Assembly: GCA_018398765.1 (NCBI GenBank)
Contig: JAHBMJ010000156.1
Span: 1 to 55,155, forward strand
Source of the DNA: Chromera velia
Taxonomy: Eukaryota; Sar; Chromeraceae
Length of the DNA: 55,155 bases
Direction of reading: 5' to 3'
The translations under genes and the position numbers were made by a program. Positions 22,348 to 34,176 of the stretch are shown here, piece after piece. Below the pieces are notes generated by a model. The model did no database searches, had not been told where the DNA came from, and saw only the letters and a list, made by a program, of their open reading frames with translations. Each line of letters begins with the position of its first letter. Position 1 is the stretch's first letter.

Positions 22348-25300
22348 TTGCCAGGATTACTTGACCGGATTGCACTTCCTTTTTCCTTCCCGCCATCTAC
22401 CAGCAGGTAACTCTGTCAGTCACACTCACCCAGAGGAGCCAGTCCCACCTGCAGTGCCATCTCACCCATTCCGGAGCTGCTCCCTCTGCTCCCGTTTGAG
22501 GGCGAGATATCCTCCAGGGCTGATGCGTGAATGCGCAGGGGGCCCTCGACGCTCTCACCCTCCTCAGACATCAACCTCAACAGCATACCCTCCGTCTCTC
22601 TCCGTTTCTTCTCGAAAGAAGCGGACGCCCGAAGAGACAGAGAAGGGGCGGGACCCTTGTCCGCCTGTCGTTGTTGAGGCATTCCGTCAACAGGGAGGGG
22701 CAGCAGGAGGGGGAACCGGGGGGCAGCCATGTGACGAGGCCACTGGCCCGGCTCAAATGCAGACCATCTCTGCGGGGAGGGGGGGGTCCCTCTGTCGGGG
22801 CCGGTGGGAACGGGCGCAGGTGCTGGGTTGCTGATCTGTGCGGCGTCGACGTGAGCTGCCGACTGTCTCTGCTGGTACGCCTCCACCGCCGCCTGATGAT
22901 GCTGTGCCTGCATTGCTTGTCGGTGAGCCTGGATGTGGGCGTGCTGGCTCATCGCAGCAGCGTGGTGTTGGGCCAGAGCTGCCGAGTACTGCTGCATGAG
23001 ATGAGGATGCGGGTGAGCGTGAGGGTGAGGGTGGGGGTAGTGCTGATGGGGAGGTGAGGGTGAGGGAGGGGGATGCCAAGCAGCGGCAGCAGCGGAGAGT
23101 TCAGTCTGCTTGGAGGATCTTCTCTTGGAAGAAGCCTTCTGCCCCTGTTGCTGCCCCTTCTCCTTCTGCTGCTGTTGGAACGCCTTGTTGCTCCTGTCCC
23201 CCTTGTTTTTGCTGGTTTTCCTTGTGGGGCGCTTGTCCGTTTGGGTCTCTGCAGCCGTCTCCTCTGACCCTGCGGGGGGGGGAGGGGGAGGGGGAGGAGG
23301 GGGCGGGGGTTGCTGCTGCTGTTGNGGGGGTTGCTGCTGCTGTTGTTGCTGCAGGTAGGGCGGAGGGGGGGGCATGAAGGGCGGATGGCCTGCGAGCATG
23401 GATCTCCTCGGATCCTGGGGAAGGAAGCCGAAGTGATGATGAGGCATCGGGGGGCTGTAGCCGTAGACCTGCGGGAACCATGAAGGGTGGGGGTGGGGGT
23501 ACGGGTAGCCGTGCGGGGCCATTGGGGGGAACTGTTGGTATGAGGGGGCGAAGTATGCGTGCGGGGGGGGGTATGAGTGGGGATGGTGCTGGAGGGATCG
23601 GCCGTCAGGGCCCCTGATGCTGCCCTCGTGGATCTCTTCAATCTCGGGGGGGGGAGGTGGAGGGGGGGTGCCGCATTCTGATGGTGGAAGGGGGGGCAGA
23701 GGAGGAGTTTGTGGGGTTTTGCCGCTGTGACGTTTGGATTTGGGAGACCATCCAGGCATGAGGTGTGGAGACGCGGTGGGGTGAGAGTAGGGTGTCCATT
23801 CTGACTCTGTCCGGGAGGTCCTGAAGGGAGACTGGTGCATTCCTACAGAGCCTGAGTGGGCAGTCGTGGAAGCGTGGGGAGTTGTGAGGGGATAAGGCAC
23901 AAGCTCCTTGTGGGGGTGCGTGGCCCCCCCCGCGCCCTTCTCAGGAGACGCCGATCCCCCCCCTGCCGTGCCCACGATCCCGACTGACGGCAGATGAACG
24001 AGGGAAGGGGCTCCCGGCCCAGGGGGGGGGCCCGGGGGAGGGGGAGGAGGAGGAGGGACAGACTGTGTTCCCTTCCCTCCAGTTGGATCGCTGGTCGATG
24101 GTTGCTGCTGCCCTTGGAGAAGGTGTGTGTGACCGAGTCCGAGTCCGGGGGGGGTGCGCAGATCGTGCACGGGTGGGAGCACTTGATGGCCTGCCCGTCC
24201 CACCGCGTCTCCGAGAGCGAAAAGAGATGCACGGACGTCGTGTGCAGGGGCAAAAAAAGATTCCCCCCCCGCATCGGAGTAGCACCGAATGCGAGACGGA
24301 GCTGCGGAAACCGTCGGGCTTCCCTCTCCGTTTTCACTTCCCTCATCGTCGAGCTGTGTCCACTCCCCCTCGAAACAGTCCGACTGCTGTCTGTGGAAAC
24401 GCAGAGGCCCCACTGCGCCCCCATGACGAGGAGAGCCTGAGTGTGCAGATGCAGCAGCTGCCATGAGAAGCTCCGCGTTGACGTTGACGGAGCCGCTCCC
24501 TGCTCCTCCTGACGAGCTGCCCCCTGCACTGAGGAGACTGAGGACAAAATCTGCGGCATCAAAAACCCCCTCCATGGAGAGAGACTCATCCTCCCCCCGG
24601 GGTTTCACACCAGCACCGGCAGCAGCAGAAACTGAAGCCTCTCTCTGTGCCTCCAGCTCTTCCAACCCCTCTCCCAGACTCAACGAAGGACCCGGACCTG
24701 CTTCCTCGTCGTGCTCGACTACGCTCAGCCGAGGGGGGGCAGCGACCGACGACAGGGGGGACCCTCCTTCTTGTTGGCGTCTGCACACAAATTTATCACA
24801 TTTAACCAAAAGCGAGGAGTTCGATGAAACGGAGGATAGTCTTGAGCTTGCCATAACCAAGAAGTGGAGTCGGGTAATTCTCTTGTGCCACTGAGATCGG
24901 ATCATTCACAGAACTTCTGCGCCCGTTCTTCGCACTGCATGTGCCTGCCTGCCCTGGCTCCGTGATCTGCAAGTCTTTTGCGCATGCCGTCTGATCACTG
25001 GCCGGAATTTTTTCCAAACCCCAACGGCCTAAGCACTCGGATGAAACTTGTTTTGTTCCCTCTGTTATTTGTTACATGTGGTCATCTTTCCGCCGTCTCT
25101 TCCTTACTGAGTGCATGCTTTGACTGACCTTTGGGGTCTCCTCAGGGTGCCTACTTGTCTGATCCCACGCAGCTCCTCCAGGTTGTGTGCAAAACGGCAA
25201 GATTCTGCAGAGTGATTGACAGGAGAGCGCAAAAAGGAAGGACCACCGTACAGATGTGTCTGATTACTGAGGTATGTATGTATTATCACACAGAGATTGA

Positions 25301-25659
25301 CCGAACCGTCATGCATGAAACTGACCTCCGTCCTTGCAACGACCTCTCTTCCAGAAATTGCACATTTTTGCCTTGAAATGGCTGGAGAAGGAAATCCGAA
25401 GTTGTTCGCGACTGTGTGCATAGGTGCACGATTCGTCGGTACACTCTCCATCCTTCTGGACCATCTTGCAAAGCGTCGTGTTGCGAAGATCTGGAAGTGG
25501 CCGGAGCTCCTCCTTACTATGAGCGAAACTGCACCGGTCGCCATCAAAACATGCACGTCGCCCAGTCACCGATGGACACAGCTTAGTCTTGTAGAAGAGG
25601 TGAGCGAAGGAACTTCCCCTCGGCCTCCCCCCCTTCACTTCCGCCGCAGCTGTTTCCAT
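22348..25659 (-). CDS. Triple CCCH zinc-finger RNA-binding protein with a long disordered tail
   Basis: Exons on the minus strand are 25659-25326, 25204-25129, 24780-22430 and probably 22396-22348. Phases 1, 2 and 1 match at each junction. The N-terminus has three CCCH fingers: C28-x8-C37-x5-C43-x3-H47 preceded by YKTKLC, C64-x8-C73-x4-C78-x3-H82, and C100-x7-C108-x5-C114-x3-H118. The third finger is interrupted by intron 1. Such fingers bind single-stranded RNA, typically AU-rich 3' UTRs, so a post-transcriptional regulator is likely. The remaining roughly 800 residues are low complexity: polyQ and polyP runs, His/Pro/Tyr-rich repeats, an Ala/Gln/His-rich stretch and Ser-rich regions. One undetermined base (23325) lies in the polyQ. 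If the 33-nt intron at 22397-22429 is retained, translation stops at 22416 after 924 residues. If it is spliced, exon 4 ends at a GTAAGT donor and the true 3' end is further left, unresolved. Confidence 0.82.
22397..22429 (-). other. Candidate 33-nt intron
   Basis: On the minus strand this begins GTGAGTGTGAC and ends CTGGTAG. Splicing replaces a TGA stop with an in-phase 15-codon continuation that ends at a strong GTAAGT donor. Retention gives a natural stop codon, so this could be a regulated choice between two C-termini. Confidence 0.5.
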
Positions 25660-26368
25660 GCTGACGTGACGACAACAGTTGTTCGTGCAACAGATTACAG
25701 AGTAGTGGTGCCATGAGCATAAGCGTGATCAAAGAACATTTCGACGGTCGATGAATCAGATAGTACGATTGTTTTCTCTCCTGGCAAGGAACAGTCCAGG
25801 GAACACTGTGAGAGGAGACAGTCACGACGTAGAGACAGAGAAACACCCGATTCCTTTGCATACATGCATATATATATACCGTCTGTATACGTGAAACGTA
25901 CGGACGAAGAAATGCATGCATGCAGCTGACCCGATTTTGGCCGTTGCATGGATCGAATTTTGTGAACTACCAAGTGCGAGTGGTCCCGGAAAGAAGATCC
26001 TCAAAAGAATTTTCACGGAAGTGCCCCGCGAATTTGTGCTTTCCGGGGCCCCTAGCTAGCTGTCAAGCGCCCATGCATTCAAGCCCGCACTTTAATTTTG
26101 TGCCGGCTGGCTGTCTCCAAGCCGGCCTGGCATGCAGCCATCTGGCAGCCAACTAATTCCTTGCATCCATTGAACAACACGCGTACATCCTGGCACTTCT
26201 CCGAACGTGTGTATGAATTGGTGTTCCTTTCCATCATTTTCAGAATAGCAACACTAGTGATCCGAATTCTATCGAGCATAACAGTAGCACCAGCACTCGG
26301 TGATTCAACCTGTCATTCCATCTGCCCTTTCTACATGATCCCAAGCAACACTCTGAAAAATGCTCGAG
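25660..26368. promoter_or_regulatory. Divergent intergenic region (709 bp)
   Basis: It separates the ATG of the CCCH gene (minus) from the ATG of the disordered-protein gene (plus), so both promoters or a shared one should be here. A TATATATATA stretch lies at about 25868-25878, near a TGCATGCATGCA run at 25911-25924. The orientation of any TATA function is unclear. Short open frames inside show no conserved features. Confidence 0.45.
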
Positions 26369-29300
26369 ATGCCTAAGAAAAGCCTAAGCGTGGCAAGCTT
26401 TCCAAGAGAATCGCAGGAGTGAGTTATTTGTATAAACGTTCAGGTCTATGCTTATGTGATCATGTAAAAAAGAAATGACGAAAATGGTTCCGTAAGAATC
26501 TATCCACGTGTGTATATATCTCTCTCCCTCTCTCCGTGCAGATTCCGTTTGGAGCCCAAAACGTTTTTGCACGAGTACTCCTTCACAGTTCCGGGTGACA
26601 CAACGACTCTGAGAGCCTTACAAGAGTATTCTGGGAAAGTTGATGGGTCACGTGAGGCTGATCTCACTCCCTTCAGCAGAATTGGGATGGAGGACAACAC
26701 CACTGTTGCTGCAACGGTTGCACCACGAGAGGTGCGCAGCCCCATCCCGCCCTGCATTACCATTTTCGACTTTTTTGGCAGCTCCACTACAGAAGACGAA
26801 GAGGATCGCTTCATCTCTCGTCTTTTGAACGCCCCTGACTCATGTCCGACACCGCAACTGACACCTTTCCTACGCCTCACTGGGGAGGAGGGGGAGAAAA
26901 AGAACAGTGCAGATATGAAGGAAAACTCCAGAGAAAAGAGCCTTCACACGCGCAGCAAATCCGGTCCAATTCACTTGTTTGACCAGCCCCCAAGGACGAA
27001 AACGTCTCCCTCCATGTCTGTGCAATTTCCCATTCCTTATTCGGCATCTGCAGTCGCAGTCCCCTCCCCGCCTCTTACCTTTCTGTCTCTTCACTCAGAA
27101 AGTCGCTGCGAGACACCTCGAGAACCGCACATGCACAGGGACAGAAACGAGAAGGACGGGGCCAGGTTGCACTGGGACGTCACAACAACACCCGATCATT
27201 CCTTTCCCATTTTCAAAAGCACTCCTCTCCAGCGCACGCCGTTGGACTTCATCTCCGACACGAATCATCAGCAAAATGGACAGCCCCTTCCTGAACCCTC
27301 ACACTCCAACAGTCCCCCCCCTTCTTTCCCCCGAGCGACGCCCCGCTGCGAAAACAGATACGAAGAGATGGAAAGTCTCGAGCATCAGAACCACTTATCA
27401 GATTACCACAAAAGGCACCGGATTCCTTACCCAAACGACGACAAGGCATCGACTTCCCCCCACCCTTTAGCACACCGTGGCATGTCCCTTGGTGTACTCC
27501 CCGTGTGTCAGACTGAGAAGGAGTGTCGGCACCACACAGCGAACCGAGGTCTCACCTCAGGTTCTCTCTCTGCCCCATCTTGCGTTCATTTCCCCGTTCT
27601 TGCAAACACCAATGAAAAACCGGGCGCACAGAAAAAGCAACCCAAGCCAGAGGCTCAGTTTGAAAGAGAAATCTTCCGAAACGAAGAGTGCAGTCACGTC
27701 TCCGACCTGCGACTGCCCTTCGGGTTGAGTTTGGAGGACCTAGGAATCGGAAACTTCGGGAGAGAAGGCGGGGGAGAGGGAGAAGGGGAAAGGGAAGGGA
27801 AGGGATCAAAAAGGCTGCAGTACTTGGATTCTCCCCAACCACCCTCAGAGCTACTCGTGCAAAGAAACATCGGCAGAAATCCCGATGAACTGACCTACCT
27901 GAAGCCCCACCACCCGACTGTGACCTCATACTCCCCTTTGCATACATTGCCGTCTGCGGTGTGCGAAAGCAGGTTGAATGAAATGTCGGACGGTGACACA
28001 AGAGGAGCTGCTGGGTTTGCGAGAAATCCTGCTGTCCGGGCCCCTCACACAATGGACGAGAAGCTGCATCCTCCACCCATGAAGTTCTTTTCCCTGCCCG
28101 TGTCTTCCCCTAGTAAAGAGTTTGGCTGCCTCTCGGAAGAAAAAGAAAAGGCAGAGACATGTGAGGTGGAAGAACGGAGAGAGACTGCAAGCACCGTTGC
28201 GCCCCCTTCACTCTGCCTGCCTGTGTACACTCCTGTGGCAGGAAATTCTTTTCAAGAGACATCCACACAGACGACAACAGAACTGATCACCCCTGCAGTC
28301 CCCACTCTTCTTGAAGAGGATCTCGACCGACCAGTAGGTCTGCGAGTCCTCTTCAGCCGCTCAGGCCTAGTCCCTCCCAACAGTCCTGTCGAGTTACCAA
28401 CCCAATCTGCAGCCCCCCTTTCTCTCCTTCATGTCCGTTCAACTGCATCCCCTTCCTCTCCCTCTCATTTGCGAAGAGAAAAAGAGGAAACAAGGGACCC
28501 ACCCCACCTGAACCTAACAAGGCTAGAAAGAGAGAGTAAAGGAGCGCGAAGTCTGACTGCCTACGCAAACACAAGGCAACCTTCGAACCGCCGCCCCCTT
28601 CCATCCAGAGAGGCTCTCGAAGCCAAACTCCCCACCCCTTTGTCCCTTTCTCCAGGGCCCCCCTCGAAGCGTGAGGACGGAGAAGCCCTCTGCCATTCTT
28701 CGCACCTCCAGCTTACGGGAGCTGATACTTCTTTGTCAGCCGACAAAAGCAGAGACAGAGAGAGCCTGAGGGCTTCAGGCCAGCACTCGAACAACTCATC
28801 TGCCCCTGCAGACCCACAGAGAGAGTGTGTCGCCCCATGCCCACAAGATCCCCTCCCTCTTTCCCCCAGACATTCGTCAAGAGAAATGCTAGGAAGGGAC
28901 ACAGACCTCCCTGATAATGAAGCAATATCACAACATCCCCCCTCCGCAGATGCGAATCTTCACAGGCAGAAAGGACAGAGACAGGGAGATGGTCACGTGA
29001 CGGTGGTACGAGACAGATGTCCGAGCACTCTCTCCTACGAGGCAGAGGTTCGACCTGACTCTCCTACGCATCGGCTCCTGCACAAATCCGGCACAAGAAA
29101 AAAAGGGCCCCACCCCCCATCAGCCAGATCCATGCCTTCACATAGGCCTCAGAGACCACCTTCCCTCTCTCGTCCCAAAAGAGGGAGAGACAAAGGCCCC
29201 AGTGATTCCTCTTCCTCTTCCCAATTAGGAAATGTACAGGGACGGACGGAGTCAAAAGAAAGGCACCAGAGGAAAAAAGACCGACCTCACTGCACCTCCT

Positions 29301-31246
29301 GTCAGGTCGGTAGGGTTGTGGAGTGTTTGTTGCGTTCTCTCGCTGCTGTTGTTCCTTTCCATGATTTCTTGTGTACACATTTTGTTGGTCCCATATTAAT
29401 AACGGTGTTGCATTCAGTTTCCCTGCTTCCTCGTGGCTGCTGTCGATATCTCTCTTCTCTCACATGATTGCACGACCTGTTGCATCGGCACCCTGTCCCT
29501 CACTTGCCCTTTCTTTCTTTTCTCCCTTTTTTTCCTGTTTTCTTCTCTTCTCTTCTCTTATCTCAGAAGGTCTCTCCCTTTCTTTATCCCTCTGTCTTTC
29601 TCCTTCTCGCTATCTGCAAGACAGATAGATCGATGGCTTACTTCACTTAGGAAAAAGCAGGTAAAATAAGAATCTGAATGAACATCTCCGCATGCATGCA
29701 GGACGCCTGGATCGAGGGACACACATGCACACGCGACTGCGCTGTTCTTTACAGAAGCGACAGAACGCACACGAGTACTCAACATGTTGTCACTGACACT
29801 GCTCAACAGAAGAAGGAACAAACGAGACTGAGGAGGTGGGAAAGGGAAAAAGAGCCACGCGCCTTCTCGACTGCCTCTCCCCTGATCCTCCCGATCTCCC
29901 CCCCTTTCCCAGAGCCGATTTTGGAGGCTTCGTATGAGTGCACAGAGATCGGGAGCCATCTGCACGAATGGGACAGTCTCTCTTTCTTGTCGCATCGGGA
30001 GGAGGAGTCTCGAGGAAGAAGAGAATTTCACTTGAAGCAGAGAGACGAAGAAAGCAAACCCCCCCAGACACGCACTCAGCCCCTCAATGGACCGAATTCC
30101 TCTTCTCATCCCCTCCCCGCAGAGACCACCAGATTTCATCACATACAGTTGCACGAAGAGGGGAACAATCAGGTGCTGCCTGTCACGAGACATCAATCTG
30201 GCGAGGGATTTGACAGAGACGCTGAATTTGAGGGAGAGAAAGCGGAATTTCATTCCCCACCCATCCCACCCACCTCCACAGAAGGAGACGGAGCTGGAAA
30301 ACAAAGGGGGCCTCCAATCGTCCAAAACATTCATCTCCCTCCCTTCCACTCTCCCTGTTCCGTCCAGTGTCTCCCCCCCACCACCCGCTTTATTCCCTTC
30401 GAGAAAGTCCTACCCAATCACTCCATCGAGAAGAATCAGACGATGGCCGTCAATGGAGAGGCGCAGGTAGAGACACCAAGGCCGCAAAAGGAGACGGTGG
30501 TCGCGTCACGCGCGTCGGGAGATTTGCAGACACAGAACAAGACGGATGCACAAGAGAATGGCGCATGCGGGCCTCAGGTCCTGGAGAAGTTTCGTCCTGT
30601 TGGTGCTTCTCCAAGAAAACACTCTGAGGGTGCTCCCCTATCCGAAATCCAACCCGCAACCAGACCCCCCCTCTCTTCTGTGCCTGCACACTCGCCCACC
30701 GCGACCACACCGCGAGAGCTGTGCTTTGTTTCGATGATCTGCAGACACAGCTGTGACATTGAATCGGATGCAGCGCACCTCCGTCACCCGTCCCCCCAAT
30801 CCATCATTGTGCGCTCCGATCATCTTCCTGCCAGGAAGAACTCATCTTTGTCTCCTGCCCCCCCCAAATGTACAGTACAACCAAAGAGCAGCACCGCAGC
30901 AGTGGCAGTATCTGCCAAAACAGCGGATTTCTCGGTTCTCCCTGTTGAGCCTGAGCGCGACTCTGCCCACACAAGAGACTCACTCTCGTGCACTTCCGCT
31001 CGGGTCGATACTCTGAGGCGAGCGTCCATGGCGACCAATGCTTTCACCCCTTTGAGGCAGAGTCCGGCCCTCAGGCCGTCTTCGTTCGTTGACCACCCGG
31101 GCGAACCTCCGAGTGCGGAAACCCCGTCAGTTCCTTTAGCATTAGCAGGAGAAGGCAGAGAGACCCGTTTATTTGAACCTCCTGACTGGGTGTGGACTCT
31201 GACAGGAGTCTCGCCTCCTCGCCGAAGTCCCTACAACATCCGCTGA
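26369..31246 (+). CDS. Three-exon gene for a 1,452-residue disordered protein
   Basis: Exons are 26369-26418, 26542-29305 and 29702-31246. Phase 2 at the first junction (GTGAGT donor, CCGTGCAG acceptor) and phase 0 at the second (GTCGGT, CATGCAG) keep one frame from ATG to TGA. The product is rich in Ser, Pro, Glu, Arg and Thr throughout, with no predicted membrane segment or signal peptide. A more ordered N-terminal stretch (about residues 18-50, RLEPKTFLHEYSFTVPGD) may be a small domain. At the exon 2/3 junction, C934-x2-C937 is followed by H945, C947 and C951, a possible small zinc-binding knot created by splicing. I recognise no family. The first exon is only 50 nt and easily missed, but its phase and strong donor support it. 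The gene is divergent from the CCCH gene. Confidence 0.75.
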
Positions 31247-31672
31247 GGGTATGTGAGTCATAATGTGACCGGAGTAGGGTTGACAAGATTGAGAACCAAT
31301 GGTAGGCAAAAGCGTTTTTCAGCCGTGCAAGGTTACAAAATGGTCATTTTGCTTTTAAATTATTTATCAGCCAGCAGTATATAGCTTTCGTAATGCAATC
31401 CGTAATACTCAAATTTTGGGTTATACTACTTAGTAAAAACTACTAAATAAACTATGTGAAGAATTCTGCCAATTATTCCGGCACAGCGGCACCGTTCTTT
31501 TATATACTTTTATGAAAACTTTTACCATTCATACTAAGCACTACTAAGCACATATAACTAATAACGTACATGCACGATTTTTTAAAAAATCTATGAAGTG
31601 ACTATATATAAAGCTATAATTCTATGTGTTACAGTTTCTTTCGAGACGGGTTTTACCTTAGATTATACATCT
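31247..31672. other. AT-rich intergenic region
   Basis: No gene is visible. It probably contains the 3' UTR of the preceding gene near its start and then becomes strongly AT-rich. Confidence 0.5.
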
Positions 31673-32134
31673 ATGGGATAACTCAATAATGATTATGAGT
31701 CCATTTTGCAAAACGTATAATGATTATGATAAAAATTATAATTATTAGAAGGTGTTCATAATGATTATGACTCTTTCCACAAACTTGTTGTAACACTGAT
31801 ACTCATTATGAAAAAAACATAATGATTATTAAAAATTATATTGATTATACATTGATGCAATGTTTAACTTGTGATATCTCATGAACTATTAACAATGGAA
31901 CTTTCTGGCTTAAAATTTCTTTACAACACAGGGTCGATTTATAAAGTTCATAAAGTTTGTTTTTCATTTTCTTTTTTGTTCATCTTGGGTTATATATATA
32001 ATCATTATGAATTTGATAATCATTATACACTTATAATCATTATGCTAAACTTAGTTACATATAATCATTATAAAAATTAAAGTTACTATGAATTTTCATA
32101 ATGATTATATGTATAACCCTTTAAGTTATCCCAT
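31673..32134. mobile_element. AT-rich inverted-repeat element with reiterated ATAATSATTAT motifs
   Basis: The segment starts ATGGGATAACTCAA and ends with the inverted TTAAGTTATCCCAT, a 14-bp terminal inverted repeat with one mismatch. Inside are at least nine copies of a TAATGATTA/TAATCATTA core. Copies in the left half are in one orientation and those in the right half mostly in the other, so the whole has dyad symmetry. No clear target-site duplication is visible and there is no ORF. A non-autonomous transposon is the simplest reading; a nuclear matrix-attachment or origin-like AT-rich element is an alternative. Confidence 0.5.
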
Positions 32135-33493
32135 TGATATAGTTTTTACTTATGATTTGTAACAAATCTATTTAGATTAATGAATTGCATAGTGTTAAAC
32201 TTTAGCATGGTGTTTAGAAAGTTGTGATAGAAATTGTTACTCAAACTGATATAATTTCATCTTTAATATAAAAAAATATATTCATTATGTATAGCTTTCA
32301 CAGTCAAATAATTTATTAAGAAATCTCGTACATTGAAGTTGAAATCACTCTGGAAATTACTCTTGAATTAATTGGCCGATTGCTTAGCTGAGTGCACATG
32401 GAATTGACTGATCGTGTGTTAAAGTTCTGTATACAACCCAATTAAATCAGCGATGCAGCGGCTAGTGCAGCGGCAAGAATTTTAAGATAACATTCGTGTT
32501 ATTAGTTACAATCTGGGTTGCAAAGCCCCAATTTCCAGGCAACACAATGTCAATTTCTGTATTCAGCTCCGTACGTACGTACAACATCGCTAGACAACAT
32601 CGAGATACTTACATTACACATGTACTGCTTCAAAAGTGAGTCAAAACACCCATGCAAAGCATTCTTCATTACACGCAGGAAGAGGCAGAGGATATAGAAA
32701 GACTGATGACGCCAAGGTCCTGCAGAGTGAGCTGCAAGAAACAAAGACACAAGGAAACAAACAGGGATGGTCTAAGGTGCTTCGCAGTTAAACCAGCAAA
32801 AAAAGACAAACAGACCCAAAAACAAATGTAAATGCACTCTGACACCCTTCTCATCAAATTCGTAGACGATGATGCTCCACACCGATTTTCTCTACGCCCA
32901 GCTTTGCTCTCCCCGCAGAACGATGAGGTCGCCTGATTTTTTGGGGCTTGACTTTGAGCGATTGTGGCCAACCCAACCCACATGAAGAACGCTGGTTCAG
33001 ATAATTAAGGTCGGGCATGTGATTTCCCGTTTCCTCGCAGCATGCCACCAGGATTCCTATCATGTGTTGCGTTCATTGGTGAGCAGAGAGTAGTTCGATC
33101 TGAGGAGCTGACCTCATTCGGCAGCACAGCAAAAACACTTCAGGCGAACCAACATGTGCAAAGGCTTAGCCGCCGCCTTCAGAGAGCCTTCGAAAGCCTT
33201 TTGGAATTCTGGTCAAAGAGGGAGAGATGGATGAAAGGAATCGACAGGAGTGTCTGAGAACACGCCTGAAAAGGGCAGGATGAACCGCAGTAGTGCGAGC
33301 GCACTCTCGTCGTGCTTCCTGACTTGACATGCATGCGGGTGCATGCATGGAGGTGGTTTCGTTGCTGCGTTCAGTCTCCCTGTTGTTGCCTCGGTTGAGT
33401 AAGACAGGCACCCTGTTCGCCTGCTTCCGACTACGAAACAGTTGAAGAGCAGCACACCATCATCGCAAGAAGCGCGCTTTCCAACGTTTCCAA
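32135..33493. other. Intergenic region left of the tRNA pair
   Basis: AT-rich to about 32500, then of mixed composition. The open frames on both strands are short, lack recognisable domains or good starts, and overlap one another. I cannot support a gene, although a small non-coding RNA cannot be excluded. Confidence 0.45.
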
Positions 33494-33564
33494 GGGGATA
33501 TGGTGTAACGGTAGCACCCATCGTTTGGAACGATGCGGCCCAGGTTCGATTCCTGGTATCCCCT
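33494..33564 (+). tRNA. tRNA-Pro (anticodon UGG)
   Basis: A full cloverleaf can be drawn. The acceptor stem GGGGATA/TATCCCC is perfect, the D arm is GTG...CAC, the anticodon stem CATCG/CGATG encloses the loop TTTGGAA with anticodon TGG, and the T arm CCAGG/CCTGG has loop TTCGATT. There is no intron and no encoded CCA. The identity rests on the anticodon alone. It lies 100 nt upstream of tRNA-Met on the same strand; each has internal A and B boxes. Confidence 0.93.
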
Positions 33565-33664
33565 TCTATTCCGCAAAATGCATGATGATTTGCAGTCACA
33601 GTCCAATCACACTTGAAGAATGCTGCACAAACAAAAGGAAAACCCACTGCACTACACTTTCAAA

Positions 33665-33736
33665 CGCAGAGGGGCGCAGAGGCAGCGTACTGGGCTCATA
33701 ACCCAGAGGTCCCTGGTTCGAGTCCAGGCTCTGCGC
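33665..33736 (+). tRNA. tRNA-Met (anticodon CAU)
   Basis: The cloverleaf has a perfect CGCAGAG/CTCTGCG acceptor stem, D arm GCGC...GCGT, anticodon stem CTGGG/CCCAG around loop CTCATAA, and T arm CCTGG/CCAGG with loop TTCGAGT. The anticodon stem lacks the three consecutive G-C pairs at the loop end that mark initiators, so elongator Met is more likely. A T5 run at about 33740-33744 fits a Pol III terminator. Confidence 0.92.
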
Positions 33737-34176
33737 GCTTTTTCTCAGTCTGACTGCATGGTGCATGTATAGAGCCGATTATTCGGATCATGGTCACGGG
33801 ACACAGTGACGGGGCGAGCGCACGGAGCTCACACACAGGACTCATTTCATGAAAGTGCCTCCAAGTCGGACTTTTCCGGGGCAGTCTCGAGAACTGCATG
33901 CTTTCCGGGACCGCCCGGCTCCGTCACTTCCTTCGCGGAAAACAAAAAAGACTTCAAAAAGACTGCAATGTTGCATGATGTTGCAGCCTTTCGGCTGCAC
34001 GCCCCACTCCAACACCAACCTGTCACACTCTCATACCTTCCAGACAGCTTTTATGAACTTTCACTCCAATCTACTGTCACTTGCCTGCTTCGCAGAGTCA
34101 ACGGAACTGAAAAGAGACAATCAGCAAGCCAGCTTACTTTTGGAGACGCCGAAAGAACACCTCTTCTTTGTACACC
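33737..34176. promoter_or_regulatory. Upstream region of the glycine-rich secreted protein gene
   Basis: This 440-bp segment lies between the tRNA-Met terminator and the ATG at 34177 and presumably contains the promoter and 5' UTR. No specific element can be named. Confidence 0.4.

Noticed and set aside
22527-23377. Plus-strand frames opposite the CCCH gene exon 3
   Set aside because: They are shadows of the repetitive Gln/Pro/His-coding minus-strand exon, whose phase and splice sites are consistent.
32854-33063. Minus-strand 69-codon basic frame
   Set aside because: It is short, with no domain and no supporting splice or promoter context; it could be chance.
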